DNA of 64,000 nt from assembly GCF_021735925.1 (NCBI RefSeq), contig NZ_WMEA01000004.1:310001-374000 (forward strand), read 5' to 3'. Positions 45,811-53,291 of this stretch are shown piece by piece; within the stretch, counting starts at the first letter, position 1; each line of letters starts with the position of its first letter. The stretch comes from Loktanella sp. M215. GTDB taxonomy: Bacteria; Pseudomonadota; Alphaproteobacteria; Rhodobacterales; Rhodobacteraceae. A program made the translations under genes and the position numbers. The notes beneath the pieces were generated by a model, which had not been told where the DNA came from, ran no database searches, and saw nothing but the letters and a program-made list of their open reading frames with translations.

Positions 45811-48174
45811 ATGCCCAAGGACAGCGGAATCGGTGCCAGCAGCAAGCGGCGCGAGGATGTGCGGTTCCTGACCGGAACCGGCAATTATACGGACGACATC
45901 AACATCTATGGCCAGCTGCACGTGCATTTCCTGCGCGCGGATGTGGCGCATGCCAAGTTGAACGGTGTGGACACGGCTGCGGCCGCGGCGATGCCGGGGG
46001 TGCACCGGATCTTTACGGGTGCCGACTTCGAGGCGGTGGGCGGTCTGCCCTGCGGCTGGCTGATCACTGACCGGCATGGGGCGCCGATGCAGGAGCCGCG
46101 GCACCCGGTGCTGGCGCAGGGCAAGATCCGGCACGTGGGCGAGCCCATCTGTGCGGTGGTGGCCGACACGCTGGCCCAGGCCCGCGACGCGGCGGAGGCG
46201 ATCGTGCTGGACTACGACACGCTGCCGGCGGTCATCGACATGAAGGAGGCGGTGAAGGCGGATGCGCCGAAGGTGCACGACGATCTGACCGGCAACCTGT
46301 GCTATGACTGGGGTTTCGTGGAAGACAACCGGCAGGCGGTGGACGACGCGATCAAGGGGGCTGCGCATGTCACCACGCTGGAGCTGGTGAACAACCGCCT
46401 CGTCGCCAACCCGATGGAGCCGCGTGTGGCCGTGGGCGAGTACAACCGCGCCGACGACATGCACACGCTGCACACCACGAGCCAGAACCCGCATGTGATC
46501 CGGCTCTTGATGGGGGCCTTCGTGCTGGGCATTCCGGAACACAAGCTGCGGGTCGTGGCCCCCGACGTGGGCGGCGGGTTTGGGACCAAGATCTTTCACT
46601 ACGCGGAGGAAGCCTTCTGCACCTTTGCGGCCAAGGCGCTGAACCGGCCGGTCAAGTGGACCAGCACGCGGTCCGAGGCCTTCATGTCCGACGCGCACGG
46701 GCGCGACCATGTGACCAAGATCGAGCTGGCGCTGGACAAGGACAACAACTTTGTCGCGGTCCGGACCGAGACCTATGCCAACATGGGGGCGTATCTGTCG
46801 ACCTTCGCGTCCTGCACGCCGACCTGGCTGCACGGCACGCTGATGGCGGGCAATTACAAGACGCCGCATATCTACGTGAACGTGAAGGCGGTGTTCACCA
46901 ATACCGTCCCCGTCGATGCCTATCGCGGTGCGGGCCGTCCCGAGGCCACGTTCCAGCTGGAGCGGGTGATCGACATGGCGGCGCGCGAGCTGGGCGTCGA
47001 TCCGATCGCGCTGCGGCGGCAGAACTTCATCACCACGTTCCCCTATGCGACGCCCGTGGCGGTGGAATACGACACCGGCGATTACCATGCGACGATGGAC
47101 AAGCTGATCGACATCGCGGACTTTGCGGGCTTCGACGCGCGGCGCAAGGCGAGCGAGGCGACGGGCAAGCTGCGCGGTCTGGGCGTGAACTGCTACATCG
47201 AGGCCTGCGGCATCGCCCCCAGCAACCTGGTGGGACAGCTTGGCGCGCGGGCGGGTCTTTATGACGCGGCCACGGTGCGGGTGAATGCGACGGGGAGCAT
47301 CAGCGTCATGGTCGGCGCGCACAGCCACGGGCAGGGGCACGAGACGTCCTTCCCGCAGGTGATTTCCGAGATGATCGGCATCCCCGAGGACCAGATCGAC
47401 ATCGTGCACGGCGATACCTCCAAGATCCCCTTCGGGATGGGCACCTATGGCTCGCGGTCGCTGGCCGTCTGCGGGTCCGCGATGGTGCGGGCCGCCGAGA
47501 AGGTGATCAACAAGGCCAAGAAGATCGCGGCCCACCTGATGGAAGCCTCTGAGGGCGACATCGAGCTGAAGGACGGGCGGTTCAGCGTGGCGGGCACGGA
47601 CAAGTCCGTGGCCTGGGGCGACGTGACGCTGGCGGCCTATGTGCCGCACAACTATCCGCTGACGGATATCGAGCCGGGGCTGGAGGAGACGGCGTTCTAC
47701 GACCCGGCCAACTTCACCTATCCCTCTGGCGCCTATGCCTGCGAGGTGGAGCTGGATCCGGAGACGGGGCATGTGAAGATCGAGCGCTTCTCGGCGGCGG
47801 ATGACTTCGGCAACATCATCAACCCGATGATCGTGTCGGGGCAGGTGCACGGCGGGATCGCACAAGGCATCGGTCAGGCGATGCTGGAAGGCTGTGTCTA
47901 TGACAGCGACGGGCAGCTCTTGAGCGCGTCCTACATGGACTACGCGATGCCGCGGGCGGAGGATGTGCCGTTCTACACGGTGGACCATTCCTGCCAGACG
48001 CCCTGCACCCACAACCCGCTGGGCGTGAAGGGCTGCGGCGAGGCGGGGGCGATCGGCAGCCCGCCGAGCCTGGTCAATGCGGTGCTGGACGCAATCAACT
48101 CGGGGGGCGGCAAAAAGGTCGCGCATATCAACATGCCGCTGACGCCGAGCCGCGTCTGGGCGGCGATGCAATAG
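45811..48174 (+). CDS. coxL: Molybdenum hydroxylase large subunit, form II (CoxL-like)
   Basis: Mo-MCD-binding catalytic subunit. The start at 45811 gives MPKDSGIGASSKRREDVRFL, the usual family N-terminus, after GGGAGAGG; an ATG at 45703 would add 36 codons running through the intergenic repeat. The 787 residues contain the active-site loop AYRGAGR at 370-376, the form II signature, not the AYxCSFR of true form I CO dehydrogenase. The Mo-site Glu is expected in GVKGCGEAGAIGSPPSL near the C-terminus. Form II enzymes have uncertain substrates, often aldehydes or N-heterocycles; next to an alcohol dehydrogenase an aldehyde is plausible. Confidence 0.88.
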   Translation: MPKDSGIGASSKRREDVRFLTGTGNYTDDINIYGQLHVHFLRADVAHAKLNGVDTAAAAAMPGVHRIFTGADFEAVGGLPCGWLITDRHGAPMQEPRHPVLAQGKIRHVGEPICAVVADTLAQARDAAEAIVLDYDTLPAVIDMKEAVKADAPKVHDDLTGNLCYDWGFVEDNRQAVDDAIKGAAHVTTLELVNNRLVANPMEPRVAVGEYNRADDMHTLHTTSQNPHVIRLLMGAFVLGIPEHKLRVVAPDVGGGFGTKIFHYAEEAFCTFAAKALNRPVKWTSTRSEAFMSDAHGRDHVTKIELALDKDNNFVAVRTETYANMGAYLSTFASCTPTWLHGTLMAGNYKTPHIYVNVKAVFTNTVPVDAYRGAGRPEATFQLERVIDMAARELGVDPIALRRQNFITTFPYATPVAVEYDTGDYHATMDKLIDIADFAGFDARRKASEATGKLRGLGVNCYIEACGIAPSNLVGQLGARAGLYDAATVRVNATGSISVMVGAHSHGQGHETSFPQVISEMIGIPEDQIDIVHGDTSKIPFGMGTYGSRSLAVCGSAMVRAAEKVINKAKKIAAHLMEASEGDIELKDGRFSVAGTDKSVAWGDVTLAAYVPHNYPLTDIEPGLEETAFYDPANFTYPSGAYACEVELDPETGHVKIERFSAADDFGNIINPMIVSGQVHGGIAQGIGQAMLEGCVYDSDGQLLSASYMDYAMPRAEDVPFYTVDHSCQTPCTHNPLGVKGCGEAGAIGSPPSLVNAVLDAINSGGGKKVAHINMPLTPSRVWAAMQ

Positions 48175-48187
48175 GGTGAGGGGGTGT

Positions 48188-48241
48188 TCCGGGGGCCAGC
48201 CCCCGGACCCCCGAAGTATTTTTGACCAGAAGAAGCAGGGG
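48188..48241. repeat. Intergenic hairpin plus repeat between coxL and coxM
   Basis: TCCGGGGG (48188-48195) and CCCCCGGA (48200-48207) form a perfect 8-base stem with a CCAG loop. Directly after it, 48208-48241 reads CCCCCGAAGTATTT and then ACCAGAAGAAGCAGGGG, matching the copy at 45736-45770. A hairpin followed by this motif, in the middle of an operon, could be a processing, attenuation or mobile repeat unit. Confidence 0.7.
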
Positions 48242-48277
48242 ACTGCGGGGCTGGTCACAGGACAAGGATAAAACATC

Positions 48278-49066
48278 ATGTATGCATTCGAGATCGAACG
48301 GCCCACGACGCTGGCTGATGCGGTGGCGGCGATTGCGGGCGGCGGGCAGGCGCTGTCGGGCGGGCAGACGCTGATCCCGACGCTGAAGGCGCGGCTGGCG
48401 GACCCGGGGCGGCTGGTCAGCCTGCACAGCATTCCGGAGCTGAAGGGGGTCTGCACCGACGACGCGGGCCGCATCTGCATCGGCGGGGCCACGACCCATG
48501 CGCAGGTGGCGCGGGAGGCGGCGGCGGGCTATCCGGCGCTGGCGCATCTCGCGGCGCGGATCGGCGATCCGGCGGTGCGCAACCGGGGCACGATCGGCGG
48601 GAGCCTGGCGAACAACGACCCCTCGGCCTGCTATCCGGCGGCGGCGCTGGGGTCCGGTGCGGTGATCGTGACCAACACGCGCGAGATCGCGGCGGACGAT
48701 TATTTCCAGGGCATGTTCGCGACCGCCCTGGAGGAGGGCGAGATCGTGACGCAGGTGAAGTTCCCGGTGCCCGTGGCTGCGGCCTACGAAAAGTTCATCC
48801 AGCCCGCGTCGCGGTTCCCGCTGGTGGCGGTCTTCGTGGCGCGGTTTGGCGACGGCGTGCGCGTGGCGATCACCGGCGCGTCCGAAGGCGGCGTGTTCCG
48901 CTGGACGCAGGCCGAAGAGGCGCTGACCGCCCGCTTCGACCCCGCATCCCTGGACGGCATCGCGATGGACCCCGACACCATGATCGCCGACCTGCACGGT
49001 GACAAACCCTACCGCGCGCACCTCTGCAACGTTATGGCCAAACGCGCGGTGAAGGCGGCGATATAA
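48278..49066 (+). CDS. coxM: Molybdenum hydroxylase medium subunit, FAD-binding (CoxM)
   Basis: Flavin subunit of the Mo enzyme, 262 residues. The FAD-binding domain covers about 1-160 with the motifs AGGGQALSGGQTLIPTLKAR and TIGGSLANNDPSACYPAAAL, which hold the pyrophosphate and isoalloxazine. The CO_deh_flav_C domain follows (about 165-262). A typical AAGGAT site precedes the ATG. It closes the coxG-S-L-M unit, and a strong terminator follows. No coxD/E/F maturation genes are present locally, so Mo-cofactor insertion must use factors from elsewhere. Confidence 0.9.
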   Translation: MYAFEIERPTTLADAVAAIAGGGQALSGGQTLIPTLKARLADPGRLVSLHSIPELKGVCTDDAGRICIGGATTHAQVAREAAAGYPALAHLAARIGDPAVRNRGTIGGSLANNDPSACYPAAALGSGAVIVTNTREIAADDYFQGMFATALEEGEIVTQVKFPVPVAAAYEKFIQPASRFPLVAVFVARFGDGVRVAITGASEGGVFRWTQAEEALTARFDPASLDGIAMDPDTMIADLHGDKPYRAHLCNVMAKRAVKAAI

Positions 49067-49089
49067 GCACCATTCGAGAGGTATATGAC

Positions 49090-49120
49090 CCCCCGTCGCA
49101 CGGATGCGGCGGGGGTTTTT
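49090..49120 (+). terminator. Rho-independent terminator after coxM
   Basis: CCCCCGTCGCA (49090-49100), loop CGGA, TGCGGCGGGGG (49105-49115), then TTTTT (49116-49120). The 11-base stem has a single mismatch (G-T type). It lies 24 bases past the coxM stop and just before the convergent apbE stop, so it may act for both directions. Confidence 0.85.
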
Positions 49121-49984
49121 CTATGCGGTGGTGAGGTTACCTGCGGTGTCAATCAGGCGCGCCGTCACGCCAGGCAGGCGGGACAGGGTCGCGCGGATCG
49201 CCATGCGATCCATCAGGCAGAACCCTGTGGACAGCGCGTCTGCCATAGCGGCGGTAGGGGCGGTGATGCTGACTGTGGACCAGTGCGGCGCGGCACCGTC
49301 GCGGGACAGGATATGCGGCTGACCGCCGACCATCAGCGCGGCGGGGCTGGATGTCGCGATCGCTTGTCCGGTCAGGGTGGTTTGCGCCAGCACACCGAAC
49401 GCCGGATCGGCGATTGCGACATGCCAAGGGCCACCTAATGCGCGGTATTCGCCAATGTTGATCAGAGCTCTGGTAAAGCCTAGGGCGGCCAATTCGGCGG
49501 TGACGACATCCGTTGCAAAGCCTTGAGCGATTCCGTTGAAGGTCAGCGTCTGACCGGAGGCGAGGGTAATGCCGCTTGCATCCAGCGTCACAGCCGTCCA
49601 GTCGATCAAACGCCGTGCGGCGGCGATGTCACCGCCCGTGGCAAGCGCCGTCCACAAAGATTGCACCGTGGGGTCGAAACAGCCAGAGGTCAGGGCATGA
49701 ACCTGTCCCGCTATCCGGCAAAGGTCAAGCATCTCTGGCGGGAGGGCGGGCAGTATACCTGTGGCGTTCAGCAGGGTCAGTTGAGAGGCGCGGTAGAGGC
49801 TGAAGAGCTTCTCCATCCGCATCAGGGTGGCTCGGACCTGTGACAGGGCGGCGTCAGACCCTGGCCCGGTCAGGGTGACTGATACATCGGCCCCAAGTGC
49901 CGTGCCTTGCCACACGGATGCCTTTGACCCGCACGGACAGACGAGTGTGCCAGCGATCAGGGTGAGGAAGCGGCGGCGCTTCAT
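49121..49984 (-). CDS. apbE: FAD:protein FMN transferase
   Basis: Attaches FMN covalently to a Thr/Ser of target proteins in the periplasm. The start at 49984 overlaps the stop of the NosR-like gene (ATGA); the product is 287 residues. The N-terminus MKRRRFLTLIAGTLVC looks like a twin-arginine or Sec signal. Family motifs include GIAQGFATDVVTAELAALG, NIGEYRALGGPW and MADALSTGFCLM, the D-A-x-S-T metal/flavin site. Its coupled neighbour carries the expected acceptor motif, so the NosR-like protein is its probable client. Confidence 0.87.
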   Translation of the reverse strand: MKRRRFLTLIAGTLVCPCGSKASVWQGTALGADVSVTLTGPGSDAALSQVRATLMRMEKLFSLYRASQLTLLNATGILPALPPEMLDLCRIAGQVHALTSGCFDPTVQSLWTALATGGDIAAARRLIDWTAVTLDASGITLASGQTLTFNGIAQGFATDVVTAELAALGFTRALINIGEYRALGGPWHVAIADPAFGVLAQTTLTGQAIATSSPAALMVGGQPHILSRDGAAPHWSTVSITAPTAAMADALSTGFCLMDRMAIRATLSRLPGVTARLIDTAGNLTTA

Positions 49985-52056
49985 GCAGCTTTCCTGCGGT
50001 CGCGGGCCGCTAGGATCAGCGGGACGCATTGTTTCGGGTCGTCGTGAATCGTCACGCAATCCAGGCATTGAAAGCATTCATCATACTGGATCTCTCCGGT
50101 TTTCTTAATCGCACCGTATTTGCATTTGACGCGGCACAACTGGCAGGGTGATCCGCAATCCGCACGGCGGGGAATCCATGACCGCGTGCGGATCATACCA
50201 CCAATCGCCATGACGGCCCCCAAGGGGCAGACGTAGCGGCAAAAGCCTTTGAACGTCACCATACCAAGGATAAGCCAGAAGGCGGCGTAGATGACGTAAT
50301 ACCAGTCCCGGACAAAGAAGACGGTGATGGCGGTCTTGAAAGGTTCGATTTCCGCGACCTTGTCAGTGCTGTCGGGGGCTATGAAAATCGTGGCGACAAG
50401 GCCCGCGAGCAGGACGTATTTGATCCACTTCAGGCGCTGGTCCCATGTCCGGTTGACCTCCCATTGCGGCAGGCGCAACAGGCGACCTAGATGGTGGGCA
50501 AATTCCTGCAACGCACCAAAGGGGCAAAGCCAGCCGCAGAACAACCCGCGCCCCCACAGCACAAATCCTGCTATGGCGACGACCCAGATCAGCGTTCCGA
50601 ACGGATCATAAAGCAGAAAGTTGAAAGACCCGCCAAAGACCGTGGTGCGGATTACGCCCAGCACCGTGACGATGCTAAGTTGCCCTTGCCCCCACCAACC
50701 GACGAAGCCCAGCACGAAAGCAAGAATTGCCAGGCGCACCGGTGTAAAGCCCGTCAGTGCAGCAAAGCGTTTTTGCCCGGGTCCCAGAACCACAAGCAGG
50801 CCCATAAGGAATACGCCCAGTACGATCAAGTCGGATTGGCGATTGCGCACGGCGCCCGCAAAGGGGCTCTCGGCGACCTCCTCGACCGGGCGTAGATAGA
50901 ACCGGTCCGGTGTGGCATGGGTCGCGGTAAGAGTGGTCTGACCGATTTGCGGCATGAATTGACCGTGTTCACGAATTGCTTGTACGTTCAGTGTCCATTC
51001 ACGCGTCGGATCGAAGCCAAGACGGCGGTCGGTGCGCAAGATGATCGCAGTGCCCTGCGGCGCCTGCGGTGACAGAGTCACGAAGAGGTCCGCGTCGCGC
51101 AATGCGATGGGGAGTTTGTCCTGTTCTGCCGAAAGCCAATCCGGAGATGTGTTACGGACGAAGTCAGGACTCACAAGGCCGTGGCGGCCCGCATCGATCA
51201 ACAGGATTGGTTCATCCGTTTTGGAAATACGCTGGAATGCTTGCAATTCTCGCAAAGTTTGCGGACTGAGGGCGGCTGCGGCGATAGATTGCGCGCCAAT
51301 ATCGACGACGTAGAGATCCAGATAGACGCCATCTGGATCGGCCTGTGCCACAGGGTCGTCGTTCACGAAGACGGTGCCCGCGAAGGCGGCGTTGACCTCT
51401 TTGTTCAGGACAGTTTTGCGGGTCACTAAGCCGTCTGCGACCAACGCGTTCCAATCGAGGTCTTCGGTGTACTCCGGATTTGGATATGCAGGCGGCGCCG
51501 ACGCCACGCCCTGCATCTTTTCTCGGGCCACAGCGCGAGTCGCGGCAAGGATGCTTTCGTGTGCGATACGGATAGAAGCCGTCGCCTTGGTCACACCGTC
51601 CAGATAGATCAGCGCCGATCCTTCACCTGCGCCGCCATAAGGATTGCCGACGACAAGGCTCTGATTGATCGACAGACCACGGTATTGCTCAAAGAATTTA
51701 CGAAGGGGCGCTTCGCCCAGCCCCGAAACGAAGATTGGCTCGTTATGGGAAATCAGGCGTACGTCCATGAAGGTGCCGTTCAGGTCCAGCATAACAAAAA
51801 TATTGATAGGCGCGCCGGAAAAGCCGGGCAGTGGTGCCATTTCTTCCGTTTCAAAGACATAACCGGCGAGTGCACCACCAGAATTGAGCAGCTCCCAAAC
51901 ACCCTTCTCGTTTATCGGCTCTCCGATGGAAAAGGGCGGCATGACGAAAGGTTCAAGATCGGCCTTGGTCAGTTGCGCATGAGCGGTCTGCGGCCCGGCA
52001 AAGGTCGCCAAGCAGACGGTCAGACACAGCAAAAGAATACGCACGGCTCCACCCAT
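49981..52056 (-). CDS. NosR/NirI-like membrane flavo-iron-sulfur protein
   Basis: A 691-residue electron-transfer protein. Order: signal peptide (MGGAVRILLLCLTVCLATFA), periplasmic FMN-binding domain (about 30-200) with the acceptor motif DGVTKATASIRI, a periplasmic linker, about five membrane helices from about 405, and cytoplasmic cysteine clusters FCGWLCPFGALQE and FCRYVCPLGAVMA plus CGSPCQLCRVKC and CFQCLDC for two 4Fe-4S centres. NosR serves N2O reductase, but no nos genes are here. A role in passing electrons to or from the periplasm in alcohol oxidation is inference. Confidence 0.85.
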   Translation of the reverse strand: MGGAVRILLLCLTVCLATFAGPQTAHAQLTKADLEPFVMPPFSIGEPINEKGVWELLNSGGALAGYVFETEEMAPLPGFSGAPINIFVMLDLNGTFMDVRLISHNEPIFVSGLGEAPLRKFFEQYRGLSINQSLVVGNPYGGAGEGSALIYLDGVTKATASIRIAHESILAATRAVAREKMQGVASAPPAYPNPEYTEDLDWNALVADGLVTRKTVLNKEVNAAFAGTVFVNDDPVAQADPDGVYLDLYVVDIGAQSIAAAALSPQTLRELQAFQRISKTDEPILLIDAGRHGLVSPDFVRNTSPDWLSAEQDKLPIALRDADLFVTLSPQAPQGTAIILRTDRRLGFDPTREWTLNVQAIREHGQFMPQIGQTTLTATHATPDRFYLRPVEEVAESPFAGAVRNRQSDLIVLGVFLMGLLVVLGPGQKRFAALTGFTPVRLAILAFVLGFVGWWGQGQLSIVTVLGVIRTTVFGGSFNFLLYDPFGTLIWVVAIAGFVLWGRGLFCGWLCPFGALQEFAHHLGRLLRLPQWEVNRTWDQRLKWIKYVLLAGLVATIFIAPDSTDKVAEIEPFKTAITVFFVRDWYYVIYAAFWLILGMVTFKGFCRYVCPLGAVMAIGGMIRTRSWIPRRADCGSPCQLCRVKCKYGAIKKTGEIQYDECFQCLDCVTIHDDPKQCVPLILAARDRRKAA

Positions 52057-52120
52057 GTGCCGACACTAAGAACAGGAAAGTGGAACGAACATAGGACCAA
52101 AGTCGCGGGACGGAGGCGGA

Positions 52121-52960
52121 ATGTTGACGCTGGTCAAGGCAACCCGCACCATACAGTGGGGAGTGACGCATTTGCACCAAAGGATAACATCAACCTCAAT
52201 CACGGCAGCGTCTCTGCTTGCGCTGATTGTACTGTGGGCCGTTGCCGCCTGGTGGATCGATACGCCACGCACATTTCCGGCACCGCACCGCGTCGCGGCG
52301 ATTATGTGGACCGAGGCGGCGAGCGGCAAACTGCTGCACCATCTGATCCCAACTCTGGTGCGTGTCACGCTGGCGTTCGTCATCTCAATGTCAATCGGAG
52401 TCGTGCTTGGGATCATGCTAGGCACGATGCCGCGCCTAAACAGATGGCTAGACCCATGGGTTGTCGTGGCGCTGAACATACCTGCGCTGGTGGTGATCGT
52501 GATGTGCTATCTTTGGATCGGGTTGAACGAAACGGCGGCGATTGTGGCCGTCAGCTTCAACAAAACGGCAACGGTGATCGTGACCGTGCGAGAAGGGGCG
52601 CGGGCGCTGGATCGCTCATTAAAGGATATGACCCAAATCTTTAGCCTGTCGAGGATCGCCCGTCTTCGCCATGTCGTGATCCCCCAGCTAGCGCCTTATC
52701 TATCGGCAGCAGCGCGCAACGGCCTTGCAATCATCTGGAAACTAGTTCTTGTCGTCGAGTTTCTGGGACGACCGGACGGTATCGGTTTTCAAGTCCACCT
52801 GTATTTTCAGCTTTTTGAAGTACCATACATCATGGCCTACGCCTTGTCCTTTATCGTGGTCATGTTGGGGATCGAATACGGGATTATGCAACGGATTGAG
52901 TCCAAAGCAACGCGATGGAGACAAACCGGTATAATTTTCAGCCGCCGTTCATTGGTGTGA
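52121..52960 (+). CDS. ABC transporter permease (NitT/TauT-like)
   Basis: A 279-residue membrane subunit with about six helices and the coupling region DMTQIFSLSRIARLRHVVIPQ (about 168-188), typical of SsuC/TauC permeases. GGAGG lies just before the ATG. No binding-protein or ATPase gene adjoins it. The only unpaired NitT/TauT-type binding protein and ATPase in the window are at 37092-38668, so these three probably form one importer separated by the rest of the alcohol-oxidation locus. It is divergent from the NosR-like gene. Confidence 0.82.
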   Translation: MLTLVKATRTIQWGVTHLHQRITSTSITAASLLALIVLWAVAAWWIDTPRTFPAPHRVAAIMWTEAASGKLLHHLIPTLVRVTLAFVISMSIGVVLGIMLGTMPRLNRWLDPWVVVALNIPALVVIVMCYLWIGLNETAAIVAVSFNKTATVIVTVREGARALDRSLKDMTQIFSLSRIARLRHVVIPQLAPYLSAAARNGLAIIWKLVLVVEFLGRPDGIGFQVHLYFQLFEVPYIMAYALSFIVVMLGIEYGIMQRIESKATRWRQTGIIFSRRSLV

Positions 52961-53291
52961 ATTTCCTGAAAAATGTCGAATGAAATTAACAATTTATTAA
53001 AGCAATATGATTTTCATTTATTGACCAAGCTGTAGTCAGCCAACACTTCAAACGTGCGTTTGATGGACAAACGCGATGTTGGTCCCAGACCGCCTTTGTG
53101 ACGGGTAGTTGGACAACATAATTTTCGGACGGGTTTCCGGACAGATTATTCTGTCGGGGGCACATGACGAAGTCGCTGAAGCCCAGAGGATGGTCCTGTC
53201 GCTCATTGGATACGCCCGGATCTTTAGTGACCTGAAACACAAGTCCCTCCAGCTTTGTGCGATGTCATAGCCTCGCGCGCTCAAATCTTCC
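52961..53291. other. Intergenic boundary between the PQQ locus and the defence island
   Basis: About 330 bases with no convincing gene. The first 60 are AT-rich. I see no terminator, IS end or tRNA that would mark an integration point. The permease and helicase genes converge here. Confidence 0.4.

Noticed and set aside
45151..48492. 1113-codon open frame antisense to coxS and coxL
   Set aside because: It lies exactly opposite high-G+C coding genes, has Arg/His/Gly-rich composition and no domain; open antisense frames are expected with this codon usage.
49981..52056. True NosR of an N2O reductase cluster
   Set aside because: Domain layout fits, but nosZ, nosD, nosF, nosY and nosL are absent from the neighbourhood, so only NosR-like is claimed.
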